From Proteiniborus ethanoligenes (GTDB lineage Bacteria; Bacillota; Clostridia; Tissierellales; Proteiniboraceae), in NCBI RefSeq assembly GCF_900107485.1, contig NZ_FNQE01000015.1, positions 1-64,000 of the forward strand: a stretch of DNA of 64,000 nucleotides, given 5' to 3'. A program made the translations under genes and the position numbers. Each line of letters begins with the position of its first letter. The stretch's first letter is position 1. Below, piece by piece: positions 27,339 to 35,854 of the stretch. The notes beneath the pieces were generated by a model. That model had not been told where the DNA came from. It was given only the letters and a program-made list of their open reading frames with translations, and did no database searches.

Positions 27339-28358
27339 GTGAGAATAGCTGTAGATGCTATGGGTGGAGATCAGGGGGTAATGGTTACAGTTAAAGGTAG
27401 TATTGAGGCTGTAAAAGAATTAGGAATCAATATAATTCTTGTGGGTAATGAAGAGATAATTAAAAATGAATTGTCGAAATATGAATATAGTGGAAACAAT
27501 ATTGAGATAATTAGTGCTGAAGATATAATTACAAACGATGAAGAACCAGCTATGGCCGTAAGAAGAAAAAAACAGTCATCTATGGTTATGGGGTTGAACT
27601 TAGTTAAAGACAAAATGGCAGATGCGTTTGTCTCTTCTGGAAGTACGGGAGCTTTGTTGGCAGGTGGCTTACTTCTTGTAAAGAGAATAAAAGGTGTAGA
27701 TAGGGCAGCTCTTGCTATACCCTATCCAACAAAAAAAGGTGTATCTTTATTGCTAGATGCAGGTGCAAATACAGACTGCAAAGCAAAATACCTTCAACAA
27801 TTCGCAATAATGGGCTCTATTTATATGGAAAAAATATTAGATACTGCAAATCCTAAAGTATCTCTTGTAAACATTGGTACTGAAGAGGGAAAAGGAAACG
27901 AGTTATCAAAGGAAACCTATGATTTACTTAAAAATACAAATGTTAATTTTACTGGCAATATAGAAGCAAGGGATATACCAGAAGGAGATGCAGATGTATT
28001 AATATGTGATGGTTTTGTTGGAAATATTATATTAAAGCTGACGGAAGGTCTTGCAATGTCAATTTTCAGCTTATTGAAAGAAGAATTCATGAGCTCTTTT
28101 ACTAGTAAAATAGGAGCATTATTATTAAAATCAGGATTGAAGAAATTTAAGAAAAGACTTGATTATACCGAATATGGTGGTGCTCCCTTATTAGGGATAA
28201 AAGGAGTAGTAATAAAAGCTCATGGTAGCTCAGATGCAAAAGCTATTAAGAATGCAATAAAACAGGCCAAAATTCTTGTCGAGAATAAAGTAATTGAAAG
28301 AATAGAAGATGAAGTAAGTTTTTTAGGAGGTAATCATGATAGGGAGGAAAGAATTTAA
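27339..28358 (+). CDS. plsX: Phosphate acyltransferase PlsX
   Basis: The 339-residue enzyme makes acyl-phosphate from acyl-ACP for phospholipid synthesis. It starts [11 protein letters not shown] and has [23 protein letters not shown] and the [12 protein letters not shown] motif. GTG at 27339 is supported by AGGAGG (27324-27329). Its 3' end overlaps fabH by 23 bases. plsY is not in the window. Confidence 0.96.
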   Translation: MRIAVDAMGGDQGVMVTVKGSIEAVKELGINIILVGNEEIIKNELSKYEYSGNNIEIISAEDIITNDEEPAMAVRRKKQSSMVMGLNLVKDKMADAFVSSGSTGALLAGGLLLVKRIKGVDRAALAIPYPTKKGVSLLLDAGANTDCKAKYLQQFAIMGSIYMEKILDTANPKVSLVNIGTEEGKGNELSKETYDLLKNTNVNFTGNIEARDIPEGDADVLICDGFVGNIILKLTEGLAMSIFSLLKEEFMSSFTSKIGALLLKSGLKKFKKRLDYTEYGGAPLLGIKGVVIKAHGSSDAKAIKNAIKQAKILVENKVIERIEDEVSFLGGNHDREERI

Positions 28359-29352
28359 AGGAGTAGGAATAGTAGGAACTGGCAGTTATGTTCCTGAAAA
28401 GGTGATTACAAATTTTGATTTAGAAAAAATGGTAGATACAACTGATGAATGGATAAGAACTAGAACTGGAATTAGAGAAAGAAGAATACTTGATATAGAA
28501 AAAGGGTCATCATATATGGCGATAGAAGCTGCTAAAAAAGCTTTAGAAGATGCAGAAATAAAACCAGAGGATATAGATTTAATTATTGTTTCAACTGTTA
28601 CTCCAGATATGATGTTTCCATCAACAGCTTGTTTAGTTCAAGAAAGCTTAAGGTGCAAGAATGCAGCGGCCTTCGACTTAGAAGCAGCATGCTCTGGATT
28701 TTTATATGGACTTTCAGTTGCATATTCTTTCATAAGTTCAGGCATATACAAAAACATTCTGCTTATAGGTGCAGAAGCACTGTCAAGAATAACAGACTGG
28801 ACAGATAGAAACACCTGTGTTTTGTTTGGCGATGGTGCTGGGGCAGTTGTTGTAAGCGAGGTACCAGAAGGTAAAGGAGTCCTAGGCTTAGACTTAGGTG
28901 CAGATGGAGAAGGAAAGGATTTGTTGAAAATTTCAGCAGGAGGTTCTTTAATGCCTGCCACAGATGATACAATAAAAAACAAATTACACTATATTTATAT
29001 GGAGGGCAATGAGGTATTTAAATTTGCAGTCAGAAAGATGGAGGAAATATCCCTTAAGGTTATTCAAAAAACAAATTTAAAGCTACAAGATATTGATTTT
29101 TTAGTACCTCATCAAGCAAACATGAGAATTATTGAATCAGCAAGAAAGAAATTAAAGCTTAGAGAAGATAAGGTATATATAAATTTAGAAAACTATGGTA
29201 ACATGTCCTCAGCTTCTATACCTGTTGCTTTAGATGAAGCAGTAAGAAAAAACAAAATAAAGAACAATGATGTGATTTTACTCATAGGTTTTGGTGGAGG
29301 TCTTACCTGGGGGGCCATGGTTTTAAAATGGCACAGTAGAAGGAGTGCATAA
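28336..29352 (+). CDS. fabH: Beta-ketoacyl-ACP synthase III
   Basis: This 338-residue condensing enzyme starts fatty-acid synthesis from acetyl-CoA or a branched acyl-CoA and malonyl-ACP. The Cys-His-Asn triad is visible: Cys119 in EAACSGF, His259 in VPHQANMRI and Asn289 in [17 protein letters not shown], inside the end of plsX, is its ribosome-binding site. Confidence 0.97.
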   Translation: MIGRKEFKGVGIVGTGSYVPEKVITNFDLEKMVDTTDEWIRTRTGIRERRILDIEKGSSYMAIEAAKKALEDAEIKPEDIDLIIVSTVTPDMMFPSTACLVQESLRCKNAAAFDLEAACSGFLYGLSVAYSFISSGIYKNILLIGAEALSRITDWTDRNTCVLFGDGAGAVVVSEVPEGKGVLGLDLGADGEGKDLLKISAGGSLMPATDDTIKNKLHYIYMEGNEVFKFAVRKMEEISLKVIQKTNLKLQDIDFLVPHQANMRIIESARKKLKLREDKVYINLENYGNMSSASIPVALDEAVRKNKIKNNDVILLIGFGGGLTWGAMVLKWHSRRSA

Positions 29353-29353
29353 A

Positions 29354-30292
29354 ATGATAAAGACAGAATTATGTGATTTGCTTAATATTGAATATCCGAT
29401 AATCCAAGGTGGAATGGCTTGGGTTGCTACATCAGAGCTAGCGGCAGCAGTTTCAAATGCTGGAGGATTAGGTATAATAGGATGTGGGAATGCTCCTAGA
29501 GAAGTTATTGAAGCAGAGATTGCTAATATAAAAAAACTAACAGACAAACCTTTTGGGGTTAATATAATGCTTTTATCTCCATATGCAGAGGATATTATAG
29601 AGTTCTTATATGAAGAAAAAGTTCCTGTAGTAACAACTGGAGCAGGGAATCCAGGAAAATATATTAATAAATTTAAGGAAATAGGTACTAAAGTAATACC
29701 TGTAGTACCATCAGTGGCCTTAGCAAAGAGGATGGAGAAAATAGGTGCTGATGCAGTTGTTGTAGAGGGAACTGAAGCTGGAGGGCATATTGGGGAACTA
29801 ACTACCATGTCACTTATTCCACAAGTTGCCGACGAGGTAACAATCCCAGTGATTGCTGCGGGAGGGATAGCCGATGGAAGAGGCTTTATTGCAGCTTTGT
29901 CATTAGGTGCGAAGGGAGTACAAATAGGAACAAGATTTATTTGTACAGTTGAATGTAAGGTGCATGAAAATTATAAACAAGCAATAATTAAATCAAGCGA
30001 TAGAGATGCAGTAGCTACAGGCAGGACTACTGGTCATCCAGTAAGAGCATTAAAAAATGCATTTACTAAAAAGCTAGCTCAACTTGAAAAACAAAATACT
30101 GATATTGAAACTATAGAAAATTTTGGAGTTGGCATGTTAAGAAAAGCTGTTATTGAGGGGGACATAGTTAATGGATCAGTTATGGCTGGACAAATAAGTG
30201 GACTGATAAAAGACATAAAAACTTGCAAAGCAGTTATAGAAGATATTATGTTAGAGGCTGAAGCTATTAGAAGAAATATATATAGTCTATAG
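29354..30292 (+). CDS. fabK: FMN-dependent enoyl-ACP reductase FabK
   Basis: This 312-residue TIM-barrel flavoprotein performs the last reduction of the elongation cycle in place of FabI. It begins near LNIEYPIIQGGMAWV and has the EGTEAGGHIG FMN-binding motif and IAAGGIADGRG. ATG at 29354 follows AAGGAG; it starts one base after fabH. The family is close to nitronate monooxygenases, but its place in the fab cluster supports FabK. Confidence 0.93.
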   Translation: MIKTELCDLLNIEYPIIQGGMAWVATSELAAAVSNAGGLGIIGCGNAPREVIEAEIANIKKLTDKPFGVNIMLLSPYAEDIIEFLYEEKVPVVTTGAGNPGKYINKFKEIGTKVIPVVPSVALAKRMEKIGADAVVVEGTEAGGHIGELTTMSLIPQVADEVTIPVIAAGGIADGRGFIAALSLGAKGVQIGTRFICTVECKVHENYKQAIIKSSDRDAVATGRTTGHPVRALKNAFTKKLAQLEKQNTDIETIENFGVGMLRKAVIEGDIVNGSVMAGQISGLIKDIKTCKAVIEDIMLEAEAIRRNIYSL

Positions 30293-30304
30293 AGGTGATA
30301 AAGG

Positions 30305-31246
30305 ATGAGAAAAATAGCCTTCTTATTTCCAGGTCAAGGTGCTCAGTATATAGGCATGGGAAAAGAAATTGCTGAAAAATACCCTAGTGCTAATAAAATA
30401 TTTCAAATATCAAATGAAAGTCTTAATTTAGATTTAAAAAATCTTTGCTTTGAAGGACCTGATGAAGAACTGATGAAAACTGAATTCACTCAGCCTGCTA
30501 TTTTGACCACTTCTGTAGCAATTTTAAAGGTAATTGGGGAGCATGGAATAAATGCAGAAATCTGTGCAGGTTTAAGCTTAGGAGAATATACAGCATTAGT
30601 ATACTCAAATGTATTATCCTTTGAGGAAGCAGTAAAGCTAGTAAAAAAAAGAGGAAGGTTTATGCAAGAAGCAGTGCCAGAAGGTAAGGGTGCTATGGCA
30701 GCAATAATTGGATTAGATAATAGTTTGGTAATGGAGGCTATGGATAAAGCTAGAACAAAAGGAGTTGTTGAAGGCGCTAATTACAATTGTCCTGGTCAAA
30801 TTGTTATTTCTGGTGAAGTTGAAGCAGTAAAGGATGCATGCACAATAGCCAAGGAATTAGGTGCAAAAAAAGCAACTCTTCTTTCTGTAAGCGCACCTTT
30901 TCATTGCAGCTTACTTAAGAATGCTGGTGATAAGTTAAAAGATGAACTAGTTAATGTAAGCATCAATCAGCCTATTAAAAAAATTATATCAAATGTAACT
31001 GGAGATTATATTATTAATAGTGACGAAATTAAAGATTTGTTGACTAAACAGGTTTCAATGCCAGTTTTATGGGAAAAATCTATAGAACAAATGATAGATG
31101 ACGGTATAAATACTTTTATCGAAATAGGACCAGGAAAAACTTTAATTGGGTTTGCAAAAAAAATTAGTAAGAAATATGATAATGAGTTTGATTATTTTAA
31201 TGTTGAGAATATTGAAACACTAGATAATTTGTTAACTAAAATATAG
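30305..31246 (+). CDS. fabD: Malonyl-CoA:ACP transacylase
   Basis: The 313-residue enzyme loads malonate onto ACP. It has FLFPGQGAQYIGMG at the N-terminus, the nucleophile Ser91 in GLSLGEY, and the catalytic histidine in APFHCSLL near residue 200. AGAGGTGA precedes the ATG. It lies 12 bases after fabK in the FapR-controlled cluster. Confidence 0.97.
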   Translation: MRKIAFLFPGQGAQYIGMGKEIAEKYPSANKIFQISNESLNLDLKNLCFEGPDEELMKTEFTQPAILTTSVAILKVIGEHGINAEICAGLSLGEYTALVYSNVLSFEEAVKLVKKRGRFMQEAVPEGKGAMAAIIGLDNSLVMEAMDKARTKGVVEGANYNCPGQIVISGEVEAVKDACTIAKELGAKKATLLSVSAPFHCSLLKNAGDKLKDELVNVSINQPIKKIISNVTGDYIINSDEIKDLLTKQVSMPVLWEKSIEQMIDDGINTFIEIGPGKTLIGFAKKISKKYDNEFDYFNVENIETLDNLLTKI

Positions 31247-31259
31247 TAGGAGTGAGGAC

Positions 31260-32003
31260 ATGGATCTTAGAGGTAAAACAGCTTTAGTTACTGGAGGCTC
31301 TAGGGGTATTGGGAGAGCCATAGCCATTAAACTTGCTTCACTAGGCTCTGATATATTATTTTCATATTCAAGCAATGAAGAAAAAGCAAAAGAAGTGCAA
31401 GTAGAGATTGAAAAAATGGGAAGACGTGTATTAGCTGTAAAGGCTGATGTTTCAAAAATGGATAATGTTGAAAGCTTAGTAATACAAGGAATGAATTATT
31501 TTTCCAAAATAGACATATTAGTTAATAATGCTGGAGTCACTAAAGATAATCTTCTTATGAGAATGACTGAAGAAGAATGGGATGATGTAATCAATGTTAA
31601 TTTAAAGGGTACATTTAATGTCACTAAATCTTTAATAAGAAATATGTTAAAACAAAAAGAATGCAGCATTATTAATGTAGCATCTATAGTTGGAGCTTCT
31701 GGCAATGCTGGGCAATGTAATTATGCTGCTTCAAAGGCAGGTATAATTGGGTTTACTAAATCTTTAGCCAAGGAAGTAGCTAAGAAAAATATTCGAGTTA
31801 ACGCTGTTGCTCCTGGGTTTATATCTACAGACATGACTGAAAAGCTTCCAGAAAAAATAGTTAATGAGTATCTAGAAAAAATACCATTGCAAAAACTTGG
31901 TGAACCTGAAGATATAGCTAATGCAGTAGCATTCCTAGCAAGTGACATGTCAAAATATATTACTGGACAAATAATTGTTGTTGATGGTGGTATATTAATT
32001 TAA
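31260..32003 (+). CDS. fabG: 3-oxoacyl-ACP reductase
   Basis: The 247-residue short-chain dehydrogenase reduces beta-ketoacyl-ACP with NADPH. The nucleotide loop is TGGSRGIGR (11-19), NNAG is at 89-92, and the catalytic Ser142, Tyr155 and Lys159 are present in the expected spacing (YAASK). It ends in the ITGQIIVVDGG tail typical of FabG. AGGAG precedes the ATG. Confidence 0.97.
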   Translation: MDLRGKTALVTGGSRGIGRAIAIKLASLGSDILFSYSSNEEKAKEVQVEIEKMGRRVLAVKADVSKMDNVESLVIQGMNYFSKIDILVNNAGVTKDNLLMRMTEEEWDDVINVNLKGTFNVTKSLIRNMLKQKECSIINVASIVGASGNAGQCNYAASKAGIIGFTKSLAKEVAKKNIRVNAVAPGFISTDMTEKLPEKIVNEYLEKIPLQKLGEPEDIANAVAFLASDMSKYITGQIIVVDGGILI

Positions 32004-32041
32004 TATAATATATATGCTTTGTGGAAGGAGGTGTGCATATT

Positions 32042-32272
32042 ATGATATTTGACAAAATTAAAAAGCTAATTGCAGAACAACTTGATGTTGCAGAAGAAGA
32101 TATTAACCTTGAATCTTCTTTTCAAGAAGACTTAGATGCTGATTCATTAGATGTTGTAGAATTAATTATGGCTATTGAAGATGAATTTGATATTGAAATA
32201 TCAGATGAAGAAGCTGAAAAAATAGCTACTGTTAAAGATGCAGTTGAATATATTCAGAATAATACTAAGTAA
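32042..32272 (+). CDS. acpP: Acyl carrier protein
   Basis: The 76-residue acidic helical protein carries acyl chains on a phosphopantetheine arm attached to Ser35 in the DADSLDVVE motif. ATG at 32042 is preferred because AAGGAGGTG (32024-32032) is correctly spaced; an in-frame GTG at 32021 precedes that site. It lies between fabG and fabF, and a GC-rich hairpin follows its stop. Confidence 0.97.
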   Translation: MIFDKIKKLIAEQLDVAEEDINLESSFQEDLDADSLDVVELIMAIEDEFDIEISDEEAEKIATVKDAVEYIQNNTK

Positions 32273-32286
32273 AGAGAATAAAAAAA

Positions 32287-32308
32287 GGGTCCCGCAAGTC
32301 GGGACCTT
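32287..32308. other. GC-rich hairpin between acpP and fabF
   Basis: GGTCCCG (32288-32294) and CGGGACC (32300-32306) form a perfect stem with loop CAAGT. On the + strand only TT then AAAAAA follows; the T-run suited to termination is on the - strand. It may be a processing or stability element rather than a + strand terminator, helping acpP mRNA accumulate. Confidence 0.6.
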
Positions 32309-32411
32309 AAAAAATAGATAAAAAATAAAATTCAAATATTATTGTACACTATTATTAGATTTTATTCTAGTTTTTATTAAACTAATTAAATATAGGATAG
32401 GCAGGGATAAT

Positions 32412-33653
32412 ATGAAAAAAAGGGTAGTGATTACTGGTTTAGGAATAATAAGCCCAATAGGAACTGGAAAGGAAGAATTTCTCAATTCGCTTCTGGAAGG
32501 CAAAAATGGGATATCAAATATTACTAGATTTGATATAGATGGATTTAACACCACAATAGCAGGAGAGATAAAAGATTTTGATCCTGAAAAATATATAGAT
32601 AAAAAAGAAGCAAAAAGAATGGATAGATTTACCCAGTATGCAGTAGCAGCATCTAAGCTTGCTATAGAAGATGCAGAAATTGATATTGAGAAAATCAATA
32701 ATGATAGGTTTGGTGTTATTTTAGGCTCAGGTATAGGAGGCCTTGAAACCTTTGAAGAGCAGCATGAAAAGTTTTTAGAAAAGGGACCAAAGCGAGTTAG
32801 TCCATTTTTCATTCCAATGATGATAGGAAATATGGCTGCAGGTCAAATATCCATAATGTTTAAAGCAAAGGGAGTAAATGAAACTATAGTTACTGCTTGT
32901 GCATCATCAACAAATGCAATTGGCGATGCTTTTAGGATAATACAAAGAAATGATAGTGATATTATTATCACAGGTGGAGCTGAAGCCTCAATTACCCCTA
33001 TGGCTTTAGCAGGGTTTTCTGCTATGAAAGCATTATCTACAAATAATTTAAATCCTTCTAAAGCAAGTAGGCCTTTTGATAAAAATAGAGATGGTTTTGT
33101 AATGGGGGAAGGAGCAGGAATATTAGTTTTAGAAGAACTAGGCCATGCTTTAAATAGGGGAGCAAAGATTTACGGAGAAATAATTGGATATGGTTGCACA
33201 GCAGATGCATATCACATTACTACTCCTGCAGAAAATGGAGAAGGTGCTGCTAAAGCTATGAAAATCGCCTTGAATGATGCAGGTATTCAACCAAGTGAAG
33301 TGGATTACATTAATGCCCATGGTACATCTACATCTTATAATGATATGCTTGAAACTGCAGCAATTAAAGCAGTATTTAAAGAACATGCATACAATTTGAA
33401 AATTAGCTCTACCAAGTCAATGACAGGACATTTATTAGGAGCAGCAGGAGGAGTAGAGGCATGTGCATGTGCTTTGTCTATATCAAATGGATATATACCT
33501 CCAACAATAAATTATGAAACCATTGACGAGGAATGTGATCTTGACTATGTACCAAATAAGGGTATATTCCAAGATGTAAGTATTGCATTATCCAACTCAT
33601 TAGGTTTTGGTGGACATAATGCATCTATAGTTATAAAAAAATATATAGACTAA
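32412..33653 (+). CDS. fabF: Beta-ketoacyl-ACP synthase II
   Basis: The 413-residue elongating condensing enzyme has its nucleophile Cys163 in [13 protein letters not shown] and the two histidines in [11 protein letters not shown] and [13 protein letters not shown]. The C-terminal [12 protein letters not shown] loop is conserved. The gene lies 139 bases after acpP, so it may have an extra promoter, though none is clear. It closes the lipid cluster; fabZ and the acetyl-CoA carboxylase genes are not here. Confidence 0.97.
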   Translation: MKKRVVITGLGIISPIGTGKEEFLNSLLEGKNGISNITRFDIDGFNTTIAGEIKDFDPEKYIDKKEAKRMDRFTQYAVAASKLAIEDAEIDIEKINNDRFGVILGSGIGGLETFEEQHEKFLEKGPKRVSPFFIPMMIGNMAAGQISIMFKAKGVNETIVTACASSTNAIGDAFRIIQRNDSDIIITGGAEASITPMALAGFSAMKALSTNNLNPSKASRPFDKNRDGFVMGEGAGILVLEELGHALNRGAKIYGEIIGYGCTADAYHITTPAENGEGAAKAMKIALNDAGIQPSEVDYINAHGTSTSYNDMLETAAIKAVFKEHAYNLKISSTKSMTGHLLGAAGGVEACACALSISNGYIPPTINYETIDEECDLDYVPNKGIFQDVSIALSNSLGFGGHNASIVIKKYID

Positions 33654-33684
33654 AATTTAATTGCTAATAGGATAAAACAATTTA

Positions 33685-33734
33685 AACAGCCAAGACTCTT
33701 AAAACAATTGAGTCGAGGCTGTATAATCTTTTTT
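33685..33734 (+). terminator. Terminator after fabF
   Basis: ACAGCC (33686-33691) pairs with GGCTGT (33717-33722) and GACTC (33694-33698) with GAGTC (33710-33714), followed after six bases by TTTTTT. It ends the fatty-acid cluster. Confidence 0.75.
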
Positions 33735-33775
33735 GCAAACTTTAAATAGATTGAAATTGCTTTAGAATTGAGCTG

Positions 33776-33830
33776 TTGACCTTAGTTTAAAATAGTTTGC
33801 ATAATACACATGTTGTATAGTAAACTAAGG
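33776..33830 (+). promoter_or_regulatory. rnc promoter flanked by a 10-bp inverted repeat
   Basis: TTGACC (33776-33781) and CATAAT (33800-33805) with an 18-base spacer form a plausible promoter. A perfect inverted repeat CCTTAGTTTA (33780-33789) / TAAACTAAGG (33821-33830) brackets its -10 region, with a smaller ATACA/TGTAT stem inside. Confidence 0.5.
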
Positions 33831-33836
33831 TATGTG

Positions 33837-33885
33837 GGTATTATTATAGATGATTTAAAATAATTAAAACATCTATAATAATACC
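33837..33885 (+). promoter_or_regulatory. Long 16-bp hairpin in the rnc leader
   Basis: GGTATTATTATAGATG (33837-33852) is perfectly complementary to 33870-33885, with a 17-base loop. It lies in the expected 5' untranslated region of rnc, ending 31 bases before the ATG. No T-run follows, so it is not a normal terminator. It could be a substrate for RNase III itself. Confidence 0.6.
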
Positions 33886-33916
33886 TCTATAAATCTTTGA
33901 TTTGGAGGGCTAGTTA

Positions 33917-34648
33917 ATGAGATATGTAATTAATGCAGAGAGGATTCATTTGTTAAATGAAATTCAAAATAAAATAGGATATAAGTTTAGAAAAATCGAA
34001 TTATTAAACTGGGCATTGACTCACAGCTCTTATGCTAATGAGCATAAACGATATAAAATTACATACAATGAAAGATTAGAGTTTCTGGGAGATTCTGTAT
34101 TAGGACTTATAGTAAGCGACTACATTTTCGTAAAATATTCAGATTATCCAGAGGGAGATCTTACAAAACTTAGGGCAACTGTAGTCTGTGAACCTTCCTT
34201 ATCACATGTTGCAAAGGAAATTGGACTAGGAAAATATTTATTGCTAGGAAAAGGAGAAGAGGTAACTGGTGGAAGAGAAAGGGTTTCTATATTAGCAGAT
34301 GCTTTTGAGGCTTTAATAGGAGCTATATATATAGATGGGAAGTTTATTAATGCTAAAACTTTTGTGCTGAGATATATGACTGGAATTATCGAAAATGCAG
34401 TCAATGGAAGAGAATTATTCATAGATTATAAAACACAGCTACAAGAGCTTCTGCAGAAAAAAACAAAATCAAAGATTGAATATAAAATAGTATCAGAGGA
34501 AGGTCCAGATCATAATAAAACCTTTTACACAGAAGTGGTTGTGAAGAATAGGGTCTTAGGGAAAGGCTTTGGGAAAAGCAAGAAGGAAGCAGAGCAAAGT
34601 GCTGCAAAAGTAGCCTTAGAAGGAATGGAAATTGAAAATGAGCACTAA
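33917..34648 (+). CDS. rnc: Ribonuclease III
   Basis: The 243-residue enzyme cuts double-stranded RNA, including rRNA precursors. The catalytic signature NERLEFLGDSVLG has Glu52 and Asp59, and the second acidic pair is in ADAFEALIGAIYIDG. A C-terminal double-stranded RNA-binding domain (about 170-240) follows, ending in KSKKEAEQSAAKVAL. GGAGGG precedes the ATG. The order rnc-(radical SAM)-smc-ftsY is conserved in clostridia. Confidence 0.97.
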   Translation: MRYVINAERIHLLNEIQNKIGYKFRKIELLNWALTHSSYANEHKRYKITYNERLEFLGDSVLGLIVSDYIFVKYSDYPEGDLTKLRATVVCEPSLSHVAKEIGLGKYLLLGKGEEVTGGRERVSILADAFEALIGAIYIDGKFINAKTFVLRYMTGIIENAVNGRELFIDYKTQLQELLQKKTKSKIEYKIVSEEGPDHNKTFYTEVVVKNRVLGKGFGKSKKEAEQSAAKVALEGMEIENEH

Positions 34649-35735
34649 ACATCATATAATACCCATTTTTGTTCCTCATATAGGATGTCCTAATGATTGT
34701 ATTTTCTGTAATCAGAAAAAAATAGCAACAGATAAAACTAATGTTGATACTAAGGGTATTGCAAATACAATTAATAATTATATTTGCACTATTCCTGAAA
34801 CAAACGAAAAACTAGAGATAGCCTTCTTTGGTGGAAGCTTTACAGGTATAGATATGGATATTCAAAGAGAGCTTTTGGAAACAGCATATTACTATAAAAG
34901 AAATGGTTATGTTGACAGAATAAGATTGTCTACAAGGCCAGATTATATAGATGATAAAAGGTTACATCTATTAAAGCAATATGGTGTGGATATAATTGAG
35001 CTTGGTGTACAATCTATGGATCAAGAAGTCCTCTTAAATAGCTTTAGAGGACATAGCGATTTGGATGTAATAAATGCTTCTAGGCTAATAAAGGATTATG
35101 GATTTGTTTTAGGCTTACAGATGATGTTAGGACTTCCTACAAGTAACTATGTGAAAGAACTATTTACAGCTAAGCAGCTCATAAGCTTAAAACCTAGTAT
35201 TGTAAGGATATACCCGACCTTAGTCATAAAAGATACATTCTTGGAGAAAAAGTATTTTCGTGGAGAGTACATTCCATTGACCTTAAATGAAGCCATCATA
35301 ATATGTGTGGACTTATTAATGCTGTTTAATTATTATAATATTAATGTCATTAGAATAGGCTTACAGCCAACTGACAATATAGCTGAAAATAAGGATGTAG
35401 TTGCAGGTCCATTCCATCCTGCATTTAGACAATTAGTTGAAGAAAAAATATACAAAGAGATTCTAACCTCTTTTTTCAAAAACATTGGCAATATTTCCAA
35501 TAATATACAGGTTAAAATTAATAAAAAGGAGATTTCTAATTTTATTGGTCAAAATTCTTCAAATTTGAAGTATTTAAATGATTCATTTGGGATAGATAAA
35601 GTGAAAGTCTTAGGTGGGGACATAAGCAAATCTTCTTTTTATATAGAAAACAAAGACATGAACTATGAGATAAATATAAGAGAATATACTGAAAAATATT
35701 TGCTAAATAAGAAGTTAATTACAATTGACGATTAA
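34638..35735 (+). CDS. Elp3-like radical SAM protein
   Basis: The 365-residue protein has the radical SAM cluster motif Cys17, Cys21 and Cys24 (CPNDCIFCN) near the N-terminus and FFGGSFTGID, LSTRPDYID and LGVQSMDQEVL, as in the radical SAM half of Elp3. It has no evident acetyltransferase domain, so it is not full Elp3. It overlaps rnc by 11 bases and is likely translationally coupled. Clostridia often keep this gene between rnc and smc; its substrate is unknown, with RNA modification only a guess. Confidence 0.85.
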   Translation: MSTKHHIIPIFVPHIGCPNDCIFCNQKKIATDKTNVDTKGIANTINNYICTIPETNEKLEIAFFGGSFTGIDMDIQRELLETAYYYKRNGYVDRIRLSTRPDYIDDKRLHLLKQYGVDIIELGVQSMDQEVLLNSFRGHSDLDVINASRLIKDYGFVLGLQMMLGLPTSNYVKELFTAKQLISLKPSIVRIYPTLVIKDTFLEKKYFRGEYIPLTLNEAIIICVDLLMLFNYYNINVIRIGLQPTDNIAENKDVVAGPFHPAFRQLVEEKIYKEILTSFFKNIGNISNNIQVKINKKEISNFIGQNSSNLKYLNDSFGIDKVKVLGGDISKSSFYIENKDMNYEINIREYTEKYLLNKKLITIDD

Positions 35736-35854
35736 CATAATATTGCTTATAAATAATGTGCAATAAATAACAGAAACAATTACTTTTTATTTATTGATCA
35801 ATATAAATAGCTTTTTTATTTAGACTATTTTTCTTAGGGATAGAGGTGAATGTT

